64,000 bases of DNA from Acidibrevibacterium fodinaquatile (lineage in GTDB: Bacteria > Pseudomonadota > Alphaproteobacteria > Acetobacterales > Acetobacteraceae), in the NCBI RefSeq assembly GCF_003352165.1, contig NZ_CP029176.1:1364001-1428000 (forward strand). Direction: 5' to 3'. The position numbers and the translations under genes are program-made. How positions within the stretch are numbered: the first letter of the stretch is position 1; every line of letters starts with the position of its first letter. The notes beneath the pieces were generated by a model. The model did no database searches, was not told the DNA's origin, and worked only from the letters and a program-made list of their open reading frames with translations. Positions 26,671 to 35,732 of the stretch are shown here, in pieces.

Positions 26671-27119
26671 TCAGGTTATGGGTTTTGCTGGTTTTTCTGG
26701 CGCTGCCGGTCGCTTCGGCGCTGGCGATCAGCGACCCCGCTGAGATGCTGCCCGATCCCAAGCAGGAGGCGCGGGCAGAGGCGATCGGGCGGCAATTGCG
26801 CTGCCTCGTCTGTCAAAACGAGAGCATCGAGGATAGCGGCGCCGATCTCGCCCGCGATCTCCGCCACATCGTCCGCCAGCATGTCGCGGCCGGGGAGAGC
26901 GACAAGAAAATCATCGCCTGGATGGTCGCGCGTTACGGCGATTTCGTGCGCCTGCGCCCGCCTTTCGAGCCGCTGACCTGGCTGCTCTGGGCCTCGCCGG
27001 CGCTGGCGCTCATCGGCGGCGCGGTCATCGTCGCTTTTGCGATGCGCGAGCGGCGCCCGCCGCCGGCGCCGCTTTCGGCGGCGGAACAGCGCAAGCTCAA
27101 GGATCTGTTGAAATCGTGA
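26667..27119 (+). CDS. ccmH: Cytochrome c-type biogenesis protein CcmH
   Basis: A 150-residue protein with a signal peptide, the motif LRCLVCQNESIEDS near residue 43 (redox-active CxxC of the CcmH/CcmL N-domain), and a C-terminal TM (WLLWASPALALIGGAVIVAF). It reduces apocytochrome and presents it to CcmF. The domain is the short form; the TPR part is the separate ccmI that follows. Confidence 0.94.
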   Translation: MIRLWVLLVFLALPVASALAISDPAEMLPDPKQEARAEAIGRQLRCLVCQNESIEDSGADLARDLRHIVRQHVAAGESDKKIIAWMVARYGDFVRLRPPFEPLTWLLWASPALALIGGAVIVAFAMRERRPPPAPLSAAEQRKLKDLLKS

Positions 27120-27820
27120 TCTGGCTTTTGTTTGTGCTCGCCGCTGGGCTCTGCCTGCTCCCGCTCGCGCTTTTGCTCGGGCGCCGGCATTATCGGCTGC
27201 GTGGGCGGCGTGAGGCGGCACTCGCGCTCTATCGCGCCCAGCTCGCCGAACTCGCGCGCGAGCGCGCGGACGGGCGCATCGGCGCCGAGGAATACGCCGC
27301 CGCAGAGATCGAGGTGCAGCGCCGTTTGCTCGCCGCTGGCGCCGAGCAGGAAAGCGGTGCCGAAGGCACGCAGCGCCGCCCGCTGCTGATCACGCTCGTG
27401 CTCATTCCGCTTGCCGCCCTCGCGCTTTACTGGCCCGGCGGCATGCCGTTCCTGCCAGCCGCGCCGCTCGCGCCGCGGCGCACCGAGGCGGCCAAGGAGG
27501 AGGCCCTCATCGCCGCTCTGCGCGCCCGGCTCGCCAGTATGGACCCGGCCTCGCCGCGCGCGCGCCAGGGCTACATCCTGCTCGGAAACGCCGAAAATTC
27601 CCGCGGCAACCCGGCCGCCGCCGCCGAGGCCTGGCAGCGGGCGCTCGCCGCCGGCTTCGAGGCGACGCTTGCCGCTGAAACCGCCGAGGCGATGACTGAG
27701 GCCGCCGGCCGGGTGACGCCGGAAGCCGCCGACCTCTTTCGCCAGGCCCTCGCAGCCGCCCCCGCCGATGCCCCATGGCGCGATGCGGTGCGCCAGCGGC
27801 TGAGCCTTGCCAACCCCTGA
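27116..27820 (+). CDS. ccmI: Cytochrome c biogenesis protein CcmI
   Basis: A 234-residue protein with two N-terminal transmembrane segments enclosing a charged cytoplasmic loop, then a periplasmic TPR-like region (GYILLGNAENSRGNPAAAAE near residue 155). CcmI is an apocytochrome chaperone. Translation begins at a GTG overlapping the ccmH stop (GTGA). It is the last gene of the ccm run. Confidence 0.88.
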   Translation: MIWLLFVLAAGLCLLPLALLLGRRHYRLRGRREAALALYRAQLAELARERADGRIGAEEYAAAEIEVQRRLLAAGAEQESGAEGTQRRPLLITLVLIPLAALALYWPGGMPFLPAAPLAPRRTEAAKEEALIAALRARLASMDPASPRARQGYILLGNAENSRGNPAAAAEAWQRALAAGFEATLAAETAEAMTEAAGRVTPEAADLFRQALAAAPADAPWRDAVRQRLSLANP

Positions 27821-27886
27821 GCGAGATCAAGGCGGGCGAGGTCCAGCCGTGCTTTCACGCGGTGTCACCGAGAGCGGAGAAAGCCG

Positions 27887-28669
27887 ATGGAAGTTTTTGA
27901 TCTCAACGGCCGCAAAGGGCTGATCGCCGGCATCGCCAACGAGCACAGCCTTGCCTATGCGGCGGCGCGGCGGCTGCGGAGCGCCGGCGCCGACCTCGCC
28001 ATCACCTATCTCAACGACAAGGCGAAACCCTTCGTCGAGCCGCTGGCGCGCGATCTCGCGGCGCCGATTTTCCTCCCCTGTGACGTCGCCGTGCCGGGCC
28101 AGCTCGACGCCGTGTTCGACGCCATCCGGGCGCAATGGGGGCGGCTCGACTTCCTGTTTCACGCCATCGCCTTCGCGCCGAAAGCGGATTTGCAGGGAAG
28201 GCTCACCGATTGCTCGGCCGAGGGCTTTGCGCAGGCGATGCTGATTTCCTGCCATTCGCTGATCCGCATGTGCCACCTTGCCGAACCCCTGATGGATGAA
28301 GGCGGCAGCGTGATCACGCTAAGCTATTATGGCGCCGAGAAGGTCGTCGACCATTACAACGTGATGGGGCCCGTGAAAGCGGCACTCGAATCCTCGGTCC
28401 GCTATCTCGCGCATGAACTGGGCGGCAAGCGCATCCGCGTCAACGCCATTTCGGCCGGGGCGGTGAAAACCCGCGCCGCTTCCGGCATCGCCCATTTCGA
28501 TGACCTGCTCGACGAAAGCGCCAAGGCGGCGCCGCTCCACCGCCTGATCGAGCCGGACGATGTCGGCCGCATGGCGCTCGCGCTGATGAGCGAGTACGGC
28601 GCCGGCGTCACCGGCGAGGTTCTCTATGTCGACGCCGGCATGCATATCGAGGGCATGGTCCTGCGCTGA
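27887..28669 (+). CDS. fabI: Enoyl-[acyl-carrier-protein] reductase FabI
   Basis: A 260-residue NADH-dependent SDR that completes each cycle of type II fatty acid synthesis. Typical features are GLIAGIANEHSLAYAAARRL with the extended cofactor motif, SYYGAEKVVDHYNVMGPVKA containing Tyr-x6-Lys, and RVNAISAGAVKTRAASGI. A GGAG box precedes the ATG. The gene stands alone between ccmI and the rhamnose genes. Confidence 0.95.
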   Translation: MEVFDLNGRKGLIAGIANEHSLAYAAARRLRSAGADLAITYLNDKAKPFVEPLARDLAAPIFLPCDVAVPGQLDAVFDAIRAQWGRLDFLFHAIAFAPKADLQGRLTDCSAEGFAQAMLISCHSLIRMCHLAEPLMDEGGSVITLSYYGAEKVVDHYNVMGPVKAALESSVRYLAHELGGKRIRVNAISAGAVKTRAASGIAHFDDLLDESAKAAPLHRLIEPDDVGRMALALMSEYGAGVTGEVLYVDAGMHIEGMVLR

Positions 28670-28689
28670 CCGCCCGTCTTTGCCGGTGG

Positions 28690-28735
28690 ACCTCTTGCGG
28701 CGAAGCCGCTATGCGGGCAGAGAGGTGCGCAAGGG
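28690..28735 (+). terminator. Nested inverted repeat between fabI and rmlB
   Basis: ACCTCT and AGAGGT flank an inner GCGGC/GCCGC hairpin. It may end the fabI transcript, but no U tract follows. Confidence 0.3.
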
Positions 28736-28747
28736 GTCGGGAATAAA

Positions 28748-29818
28748 ATGCGGATTTTGCTGACCGGGGGGTGCGGCTTCATCGGCTCGGCGGTGGTGCG
28801 CCACGCGCTGGCGGCGACCGGGCATGAGATCGTGACGGTCGATAAAATGACCTATGCCGCGTCCGAAGCGGCGCTCGAGGGCGCGCGCTCTGACCCGCGC
28901 CACACCCTGATCCGCGCCGATATCACGGATGCCGCGGCGATGCGGGCGATTTTCGCGGAATATCGGCCGGACGCGGTCATGCATCTCGCCGCAGAAAGCC
29001 ATGTCGACCGCTCGATCGACGGGCCGGCGGCGTTCATTGCAACCAATGTCACCGGCACTTTCGTGCTTCTGGAAGCGGCGCGAGACTATTGGGCGAGCCT
29101 TGCGGCGCCGGAGAAGACTCGGTTTCGCTTCCACCACGTCTCGACCGACGAGGTGTTCGGCGCCCTCGGCCCCGCCGATCCGCCGTTTAGCGAAACCACG
29201 CCCTATGACCCGCGGAGCCCCTATTCGGCATCGAAAGCGGCGTCTGACCATCTCGTGCGGGCGTGGTTTCACACCTACGGTCTCCCGACCCTGGTCAGCA
29301 ACACCACCAATAATTACGGGCCCTGGCAGTTCCCCGAAAAGCTCATCCCGCTGGTGACGTTAAACGCCCTCGCCGGCAAGCCGCTCCCGGTTTATGGCGA
29401 TGGCTCGAACACGCGGGACTGGCTCTATGTCGAGGATCACGCCGAGGCGCTGCTCGCCGTTCTCGAACGCGGCACGCCGGGCGCGACCTATGCCATCGGC
29501 GCCCGGGAGCCGCGCTCCAATCTCGAGGTCGTGCGGGCGATTTGCGCCGTCCTCGACGAATTGGCGCCCGATCCGGCCGGGCCGCATGCGCGCCTGATCA
29601 CCTTCGTCGCCGACCGCCCGGGCCATGATTTCCGCTACGAGATCGACCCGAGCCGCGCCGAAGCGGCGCTTTCGTGGCGGGCGCGGCATGATTTCGCGGC
29701 GGGCCTGCGCCGCACCGTGCAATGGTATCTCGATCATCGCCCGTGGTGGGAGGAGATCCAGGCGCGGCGCTATGGCGGCGAGCGGCTCGGCGTCACCGGC
29801 GCAAGGGGTGGGGCATGA
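28748..29818 (+). CDS. rmlB: dTDP-glucose 4,6-dehydratase RmlB
   Basis: An extended SDR of 356 residues making dTDP-4-keto-6-deoxyglucose. It has the NAD site [14 protein letters not shown], the [15 protein letters not shown] motif near residue 82, catalytic HVSTDEVFG near 131, and [12 protein letters not shown] with the YxxxK pair near 158. It starts the rmlBACD order; its stop overlaps the rmlA start by 4 nt. Confidence 0.95.
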   Translation: MRILLTGGCGFIGSAVVRHALAATGHEIVTVDKMTYAASEAALEGARSDPRHTLIRADITDAAAMRAIFAEYRPDAVMHLAAESHVDRSIDGPAAFIATNVTGTFVLLEAARDYWASLAAPEKTRFRFHHVSTDEVFGALGPADPPFSETTPYDPRSPYSASKAASDHLVRAWFHTYGLPTLVSNTTNNYGPWQFPEKLIPLVTLNALAGKPLPVYGDGSNTRDWLYVEDHAEALLAVLERGTPGATYAIGAREPRSNLEVVRAICAVLDELAPDPAGPHARLITFVADRPGHDFRYEIDPSRAEAALSWRARHDFAAGLRRTVQWYLDHRPWWEEIQARRYGGERLGVTGARGGA

Positions 29819-30690
29819 AAGGCATTCTTCTCGCGGGCGGCTCGGGGACGCGGCTTTCGCCGATGACGCTCGCAGCCTCCAAGCAATTGCTGCCGGTCTA
29901 TGACAAGCCGATGATCTATTATCCGCTTTCGACCCTGATGCTCGCCGGCATCCGCGATATTCTGGTGATTTCGACGCCGGCCGACCTGCCGCAATTCCGC
30001 CGTCTGCTCGGCGATGGCAAGCGGCTCGGCCTGCGCATCGCCTATGCCGAGCAGCCGCGTCCGGAGGGGATCGCCCAGGCCTTTCTCATCGGCCATGACT
30101 GGATCGCGGGCTCGCCATGTGCGCTCGCGCTCGGCGACAATTTGATCTTTGCGGACCATCTCTCCGATCTTCTCCGGCGGGCGAGCGCGCGCGCCCAGGG
30201 GGCGACGGTGTTCGCCTATCGGGTGCGCGATCCCGAACGCTATGGCGTCGTTTCCTTCGACGCGGCGGGCCGCGCCGTCGATATCGTCGAAAAGCCGGCG
30301 GCGCCGCAATCGAACTGGGCGGTCACCGGGCTTTATTTCTACGATGCGCGGGTCAGCGATTTCGCGACCCGCATCCGCCCCTCGGCGCGCGGTGAGTTGG
30401 AGATCACCGATCTCAACCGGCTCTATCTCGAGGATGGCTCGCTCGAGGTCGAGCGGCTCGGGCGCGGCTGCGCTTGGCTCGACGCCGGCACCCCCGATAG
30501 CCTGCTGCAGGCCGCGACCTTCGTGCAGACCATCCAGTCGCGCCAGGGAATGCTGGTCGGCTGCCCCGAGGAGGTCGCCTTCCGGCTCGGCCATATCGAT
30601 GCCGACGCTCTGCGCCAGCATGCGAGAAGCCTCGGTAAAACCGAACTCGGCCAAATGCTGGCAGACCTCGCCGATGGGCATCAGGCTTAA
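29815..30690 (+). CDS. rmlA: Glucose-1-phosphate thymidylyltransferase RmlA
   Basis: A 291-residue nucleotidyltransferase forming dTDP-glucose. It has the signature [20 protein letters not shown] at residue 6, then [14 protein letters not shown] and [19 protein letters not shown]. Its first codons overlap the rmlB stop. After its stop come two opposed AT-rich hairpin repeats before rmlC, breaking an otherwise tight operon. Confidence 0.95.
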   Translation: MKGILLAGGSGTRLSPMTLAASKQLLPVYDKPMIYYPLSTLMLAGIRDILVISTPADLPQFRRLLGDGKRLGLRIAYAEQPRPEGIAQAFLIGHDWIAGSPCALALGDNLIFADHLSDLLRRASARAQGATVFAYRVRDPERYGVVSFDAAGRAVDIVEKPAAPQSNWAVTGLYFYDARVSDFATRIRPSARGELEITDLNRLYLEDGSLEVERLGRGCAWLDAGTPDSLLQAATFVQTIQSRQGMLVGCPEEVAFRLGHIDADALRQHARSLGKTELGQMLADLADGHQA

Positions 30691-30706
30691 GGGAAAGTCA
30701 AGAGAT

Positions 30707-30745
30707 GTTCTTTTTTGAAAAAAAGAACCAAAAAACTTTTATCCC
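30707..30745 (+). repeat. AT-rich hairpin repeat, copy 2
   Basis: Nearly identical to the copy in purK: GTTCTTTTTT/AAAAAAGAAC hairpin followed by CAAAAAACTTTTATCC. It lies 16 bp after rmlA. Confidence 0.85.
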
Positions 30746-30776
30746 GTCAGGTGTAATGGATGCTCCGAGATATCAG

Positions 30777-30826
30777 GACAAAAGTCTTTTTGCTTCTTTT
30801 TCTTCAGAAAAAGAAGACTCTTTGCT
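30777..30826 (-). repeat. AT-rich hairpin repeat, variant copy 3 (inverted)
   Basis: A variant in opposite orientation. The stem is CTTCTTTTTC/GAAAAAGAAG with loop TTCA, preceded by GGACAAAAGTCTTTTTG. The stem differs from copy 2 at paired positions (GTTC to CTTC with matching change), which preserves pairing. Confidence 0.75.
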
Positions 30827-30838
30827 GAGGATTTGCTG

Positions 30839-31402
30839 ATGAAAATCGAACGCCTCGCCATTCCCGAGGTGATTTTGCTGACGCCGCCGCGCTTTGCCGA
30901 TGCGCGTGGTTTTTTTTCCGAGACCTTCAACGCCGCGCGGGTGCGTGAGGCGGGGATCGAGGGAGACTTCATTCAGGACAATCATAGTTTTTCCGCCGCG
31001 CGCTTCACCATTCGTGGCCTCCATTGCCAGATTGCGCCGGCGATCCAGGGCAAGCTGGTGCGGTGCGTGCGCGGGGCGATATTCGATGTCGCGGTCGATC
31101 TCCGGGTCGGCTCGCCGAGCTATGGCCGCCATGTCAGCGCCGTCTTGAGCGCCGAGAACTGGAGCCAGCTTTGGATCCCGGGCGGGTTTCTGCATGGGTT
31201 TTGCACTTTGGAGCCTGAGTCCGAGGTGATCTACAAAGTCACCGCGCCTTATGACCGCGCCGCCGAGCGCGGCGTGATCTGGAACGACCCGACGCTTGCG
31301 ATTCCCTGGCCGGCGCCGGCGGAGGCGGTGGTGCTCTCCGACAAGGATCGGGTCTTGCCGCCTCTCGCTGAGGTCACGCCATGGTTTCGGGCGGGCGGAT
31401 GA
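30839..31402 (+). CDS. rmlC: dTDP-4-dehydrorhamnose 3,5-epimerase RmlC
   Basis: A 187-residue cupin-fold epimerase. Motifs are DARGFFSETFNA near residue 20, FIQDNHSFSAARFTIRGLH with the catalytic His near 60, and WIPGGFLHGFCTLEPESEVI near 117 with YKVTAPYD. The ATG at 30839 follows GAGG in the spacer after the inverted repeat. The stop overlaps rmlD. Confidence 0.94.
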   Translation: MKIERLAIPEVILLTPPRFADARGFFSETFNAARVREAGIEGDFIQDNHSFSAARFTIRGLHCQIAPAIQGKLVRCVRGAIFDVAVDLRVGSPSYGRHVSAVLSAENWSQLWIPGGFLHGFCTLEPESEVIYKVTAPYDRAAERGVIWNDPTLAIPWPAPAEAVVLSDKDRVLPPLAEVTPWFRAGG

Positions 31403-32280
31403 CGGCGCCGCTCCTGATCACCGGCGGCACGGGGCAGGTGGCGCAGGCGCTCACCGAACAAGCAAGCCGGCGCGGCATGGCCGCGCGCACGGTGGGACGG
31501 CCGGATTTCGATTTCGACCGGCCGGAGAGCATCGACGACGTCTTCGCCGCGACCCGGCCGCGTCTCGTCATCAACGCCGCCGCCTACACCGCCGTCGATG
31601 CCGCGGAAGATGATGCAGCGGCGGCCTTTCGCGCCAATCGTGACGGCCCGGCGCGGCTTGCCGCCCTCGCCGCCGCCGCCGGCATTCCGCTCATCCATAT
31701 CTCCACCGATTACGTGTTCGACGGCACCAAGGGCGCGCCCTATGTCGAGACCGATCCCACCGCGCCGACCGGACTCTACGGCGCGAGCAAGCTTGCCGGC
31801 GAAGCGGCGGTGTTGGCGAGCGGGGCGCGGGCGTTGATCCTGCGCACATCCTGGGTCTATGCCGCGCGCGGGCGGAATTTCGTCCGCACCATGCTCGCCG
31901 CGGCCGCCGCCGGTCGCAATCTCCGCGTCGTTGCCGATCAGCGCGGCGCACCGACCGCGGCCGAGGATCTCGCATCCCTGATCCTCGATCTCGTAACGAA
32001 ATGTGATGCCGGCGCGGAAAATTGGGGGCTCTATCACGCCGCCGGGGCGGGCGAGGCGAACTGGCATGAGTTCGCGGTGGCAATTTTCGCCGAGGCCGCG
32101 CGCTATGGCGTGCCAACGCCGCCGATCGCCGCGATCGCGACCAAAGACTGGCCGACACGGGCGCGAAGGCCCGCCGATTCGCGGCTCGCGTGCGGCAAGC
32201 TCGCGCGGGTTTTCGGCCTGGCCTTGCCGCCGTGGCGCGAAAGCCTCGCGCGCGTCGTCGCCACCCTCTGTGCCACCTGA
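31399..32280 (+). CDS. rmlD: dTDP-4-dehydrorhamnose reductase RmlD
   Basis: A 293-residue SDR making dTDP-L-rhamnose. Motifs are LLITGGTGQVAQALTEQA at the start, VINAAAYTAVDAAEDD near residue 55, HISTDYVFDGTKGAPY near 95 and YGASKLAGE near 124. The start at 31399 overlaps the rmlC stop (ATGA). Confidence 0.94.
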   Translation: MTAPLLITGGTGQVAQALTEQASRRGMAARTVGRPDFDFDRPESIDDVFAATRPRLVINAAAYTAVDAAEDDAAAAFRANRDGPARLAALAAAAGIPLIHISTDYVFDGTKGAPYVETDPTAPTGLYGASKLAGEAAVLASGARALILRTSWVYAARGRNFVRTMLAAAAAGRNLRVVADQRGAPTAAEDLASLILDLVTKCDAGAENWGLYHAAGAGEANWHEFAVAIFAEAARYGVPTPPIAAIATKDWPTRARRPADSRLACGKLARVFGLALPPWRESLARVVATLCAT

Positions 32281-32289
32281 CCGCCGCCG

Positions 32290-33204
32290 ATGGCGGGACG
32301 CATCGCGATTTTGCTGGCGAGCTACCAGGGCGCACGGTTTCTCCCTGAGCAGCTCGCAAGCCTCGCGCGCCAGAGCTGCGAGGACTGGCATCTCTATTGG
32401 CGCGATGATGGCTCTACGGATGCGAGCCCGGCGCTGCTCGCCGCCTTCGCGCCCGGCCAGAGCGACGCGGTCAGCGAGCCGCCCGGGCGGCTGGGCGCGG
32501 CGGGGAGTTTTTTCGCGCTCCTTGCCGCGGCCTGTGCTGATCCCGAGAATGATTTTTTTGCCTTTTGCGACCAGGACGATGTCTGGCGCGAGGATAAGCT
32601 CGAGCGCGCGCGCGACGCCCTCACCATCCTCCCCGGGCATCGCCCGGCGCTCTATTGCGCGCGGGCGCGCTTGGTCGATGCGGCGCTCGGCCCGCGCGGC
32701 AGCCTGCCGCCCCTGCGCCGCGTGACCCGGTTTCCCGCCGCCTTGGCCGAGAATATCGCCCCCGGCTGCACCATGATGCTCAATCGCGCCGCCGCCGAGC
32801 TGATCGCAGCAAGCCGGCCACCGCCCGAGAGCTTGCATGATTGGTGGAGCTATCTTCTGGTTAGCGCTGCTGGCGGCTTAGTGCTCACCGATGCCGAGGA
32901 GGTGCTGCTTTATCGCCAGCATGGCGGCAATGCGATCGGCGCGCCGGGTTCGCGGCTTCGCCGGGCGCTCGCGGCGCTCCGCCGCGGTCCGAGGCCGTTC
33001 ATCGCCCGGTTTCGCGCCCATCTCGGCGGCCTTGCGGCCAATGCGGCGCTGTTGCCGGCGCCGGTGGTGGACGAGGCGGCGGCGCTGGCGCGCGCGCTCG
33101 AAGGCGGTGTCTTCGGGCGATTGCGGCTGCTCGCCTGGCCCGGGCTTGAACGCCGGACGCGGCTTGAGACGTTTTTGCTGCGGCTCTGGCTCCTGATCGG
33201 ATGA
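32290..33204 (+). CDS. Family 2 glycosyltransferase, probable rhamnosyltransferase
   Basis: A 304-residue GT-A protein: LLASYQGARFLPEQLASLA at residue 7, WRDDGSTDASP near 37 and the DxD-containing FCDQDDVWREDKL near 95, a form frequent in rhamnosyltransferases. Acceptor-side motif LHDWWSYLL is near 183. It follows rmlD by 9 bp, so it probably uses the dTDP-rhamnose made by this operon for a surface polysaccharide. The acceptor is unknown. Confidence 0.85.
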   Translation: MAGRIAILLASYQGARFLPEQLASLARQSCEDWHLYWRDDGSTDASPALLAAFAPGQSDAVSEPPGRLGAAGSFFALLAAACADPENDFFAFCDQDDVWREDKLERARDALTILPGHRPALYCARARLVDAALGPRGSLPPLRRVTRFPAALAENIAPGCTMMLNRAAAELIAASRPPPESLHDWWSYLLVSAAGGLVLTDAEEVLLYRQHGGNAIGAPGSRLRRALAALRRGPRPFIARFRAHLGGLAANAALLPAPVVDEAAALARALEGGVFGRLRLLAWPGLERRTRLETFLLRLWLLIG

Positions 33205-33246
33205 CGGGTTAGACTGCGCCGATTGTGGCACTGCCGCGAGGGCCCG

Positions 33247-34155
33247 ATGAAAAATCCCCATAACCATGTTTTTCTCGGCGCCCACCACGCCGAGAACGAA
33301 CGGCGGAGCTGGGTCGTGGTTTGGCTCTGTCTTGCGGTCATGCTGGTTGAGATCGCCGGCGGCGCGCTGTTCGGCTCGATGGCGCTGATCGCTGACGGGT
33401 TGCACATGGCAACGCATGTCGGGGCGCTGCTGCTGGCGGCGCTCGCCTATCGTGTCGCCCGCCGTCATCTCAGCGATCCGCGTTTCGCCTTCGGCACCGG
33501 CAAATTCGGCGACCTCGCCGGCTTCGCGAGCGCCATCGCGCTCGCCATGATCGCGATCCTCATCGCCTGGGAGGCGTTGTCGCGCTTCGTTCATCCGGTC
33601 GCGATCGATTTTGCCGCGGCGATCCCGATCGCGGGCATCGGTCTCGTCGTCAATGTCGCGAGCGCGCTGCTGCTCGGCGATCACGGGCACGGGCATGAGC
33701 ACGGGCATGAGCATGAGCATGATCACGGCGCGGTGTCCGAGGACAACAATATGCGCGCCGCGCGCGCGCATGTGCTGGCCGACGCCGCCGTCTCGATCCT
33801 GGTGCTGATCGGCCTTGGCGGGGCGCGTCTTTTCGGTTGGCTGTGGCTCGATCCGGTGATGGCGCTGATCGGCGCCGCCGTCATCGTGAGCTGGTCGATG
33901 ACCCTGATCCGCGCGAGCGGCGCGGTGCTGCTCGATATGACGCCCGATCCCGAGGCCGCGGCCAGTATCCGCGAGGTGCTCGAACGCGACGGGGCGCGGG
34001 TGCGCGATCTCCATGTCTGGCGGGTCGGGCCGGGGCATCTCTGCGCCGTGGTTTCGATCGCCAGCGCGGCGCCGCTGAGCCTCGATGAATATCGCCGCCG
34101 CCTCGGGGCGACCGCCGGGCTCTCGCATCTCACCATCGAGATCGAGCCGGCCTAG
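33247..34155 (+). CDS. dmeF: Cation diffusion facilitator, DmeF type
   Basis: A 302-residue, six-TM divalent metal/proton antiporter. Metal-site motifs are ALIADGLHMATH in TM2 and AHVLADAAVS in TM5. A His-rich loop (GHGHEHGHEHEHDHG) lies between TM4 and TM5, and the FGTGKFGDLAGF segment is typical of the DmeF branch for Co, Ni or Zn efflux. No RcnR-like regulator is adjacent. The start at 33247 has GAGGG upstream. Confidence 0.88.
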   Translation: MKNPHNHVFLGAHHAENERRSWVVVWLCLAVMLVEIAGGALFGSMALIADGLHMATHVGALLLAALAYRVARRHLSDPRFAFGTGKFGDLAGFASAIALAMIAILIAWEALSRFVHPVAIDFAAAIPIAGIGLVVNVASALLLGDHGHGHEHGHEHEHDHGAVSEDNNMRAARAHVLADAAVSILVLIGLGGARLFGWLWLDPVMALIGAAVIVSWSMTLIRASGAVLLDMTPDPEAAASIREVLERDGARVRDLHVWRVGPGHLCAVVSIASAAPLSLDEYRRRLGATAGLSHLTIEIEPA

Positions 34156-34174
34156 CATGAGGGCGTGAGGGCGG

Positions 34175-34588
34175 ATGCTCCATTTGCAAAAACTCGCGGT
34201 CGGGATCAGCGATCGCGCCCATCTCGCGGCGGTGCAGGCCGAGCGCGCCGCGGCCCATCCGCCGCTCCGCCATCTCACGCGCCATGTTCCCAAACGCGCG
34301 CCTGAAATTCTCGCTGGCGGCTCGCTCTATTGGGTGATCGCCGGCACCATGAGCGTGCGCCAGCGCATCGTCGCGATCGCGGCGACGCGGCGCGAGGACG
34401 GCAGCGCCGCCTGCGCGATCACGCTCGACCCCACGCTTTTCCATGTCGCTGCGCGGCCGGTCAGGGCGTTTCAGGGATGGCGCTATCTCGCGCCCGAGCA
34501 GGCGCCGCCCGATCTCGCCGAGGGTGGCGAGGATGCGGCGCTGCCGCCCGCTCTGGCCGAGGCGTTGCGCGCGCTCGCCCTACTCTGA
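34175..34588 (+). CDS. DUF1489 family protein
   Basis: A 137-residue alphaproteobacterial protein: LHLQKLAVGISDRAHL at the N-terminus, RHVPKRAPEILAGGSLYWVI near residue 40 and AFQGWRYL near 98 identify DUF1489. No biochemical function is known. It lies 19 bp after the cation exporter. Confidence 0.88.
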   Translation: MLHLQKLAVGISDRAHLAAVQAERAAAHPPLRHLTRHVPKRAPEILAGGSLYWVIAGTMSVRQRIVAIAATRREDGSAACAITLDPTLFHVAARPVRAFQGWRYLAPEQAPPDLAEGGEDAALPPALAEALRALALL

Positions 34589-34660
34589 TCGGCGTTGCCT
34601 GCATGACAAATTCGTGTCTGGCCGCTTGACGGCGGGACAAAGCTCGGAGAGCGTGCGGCC

Positions 34661-35674
34661 ATGACCGATCCCCTTGCGCTTCATCGCGACATCCTCACCC
34701 TCGACAGCCATATCGATATTCCCTGGCCCGACGGTCCCGACCCGTTCAGCGAAAGCGATCGCCGCGTCGATCTGCCGAAAATGCGCCGTGGCGGGCTCAC
34801 CGCCGGCTGTTTTGCCGCCTATGTGCCGCAAACACGGCGCGATGCCGACAGCCAGCAAGCGGCGTTTCTGCGCGCCCAGACGATGTTGCAGGCGATCCGC
34901 TCCATGGGCCGCTCGCATGAGGGGATTCGCGCCCGCATCACCGAGACCGCCGCCGAGGTCGAGGCGGCGTGGCGCGAGGGGGTGATCAGCATCATCCCGG
35001 TGGTCGAGAACGGCCAGGCGATCGGTGGCGATCCCGGCAATCTCGGGGCGCTCCGGGCGCTTGGCGCGCGCTATATGACGCTTACCCATAATGGCCACAA
35101 TGATCTCGCCGATGCCGCCATCGCGCGGCGCGATCTCGCTGATCCGCCGGCCGAGCATGGCGGGCTGTCGCGGCTCGGGCGGACGGCGATCGCCGAGATG
35201 AACCGCCTCGGCATGCTGGTCGATGTCTCGCACACCGCCAAGACGACGATGCTGCAAGCGGTTGCCGCCTCGCGCACGCCGGTGCTGGCGAGCCATTCCT
35301 GCATCCGCGCGCTCTGCGATCATCCGCGCAATCTCGATGACGAGCAGCTCGATGCGCTGCGCGCCAGCGGCGGGCTCATTCAGATCACCGCCATGCCCTC
35401 GTTCCTGCGCGCCAAGGGCAGCGCCGAGAGCGTGACGGTTGCCGATTTCGTCGATCACATCGACTACGCGGCGCGGCGCATCGGCGTCGCCCATGTCGGG
35501 ATTTCTTCGGATTTCGACGGCGGCGGCGGGATTTCCGGCTGGTCGAATGCGGCCGAGAGTGCGGCGATCACCGTCGAACTGGTGGCGCGCGGCTATGGCC
35601 GGGCGGAGATCGCAGCCCTTTGGGGCGGCAATTTCCTCCGCCTCCTGCGCCGGGCCGAGGAAATCGCGCGCTGA
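34661..35674 (+). CDS. Membrane dipeptidase family M19
   Basis: A 337-residue TIM-barrel zinc hydrolase. The HxD pair is in LDSHIDIPWPD near residue 16; further metal-ligand motifs are IPVVENGQAIG, TLTHNGHNDLAD, MLVDVSHTAKTT near 190 and LASHSCIRALCDHPRNL near 212. GISSDFDGGGG near 284 is the family C-terminal motif. There is no signal peptide. Family members cleave L,D- or D,L-dipeptides; the substrate is unknown. Confidence 0.9.
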   Translation: MTDPLALHRDILTLDSHIDIPWPDGPDPFSESDRRVDLPKMRRGGLTAGCFAAYVPQTRRDADSQQAAFLRAQTMLQAIRSMGRSHEGIRARITETAAEVEAAWREGVISIIPVVENGQAIGGDPGNLGALRALGARYMTLTHNGHNDLADAAIARRDLADPPAEHGGLSRLGRTAIAEMNRLGMLVDVSHTAKTTMLQAVAASRTPVLASHSCIRALCDHPRNLDDEQLDALRASGGLIQITAMPSFLRAKGSAESVTVADFVDHIDYAARRIGVAHVGISSDFDGGGGISGWSNAAESAAITVELVARGYGRAEIAALWGGNFLRLLRRAEEIAR

Positions 35675-35732
35675 TGCCGGCGGCCGGTTGCGGCGTTGCA
35701 TCCGCTCTCGCTTTGTTCGCTAGTTTGTCGTA

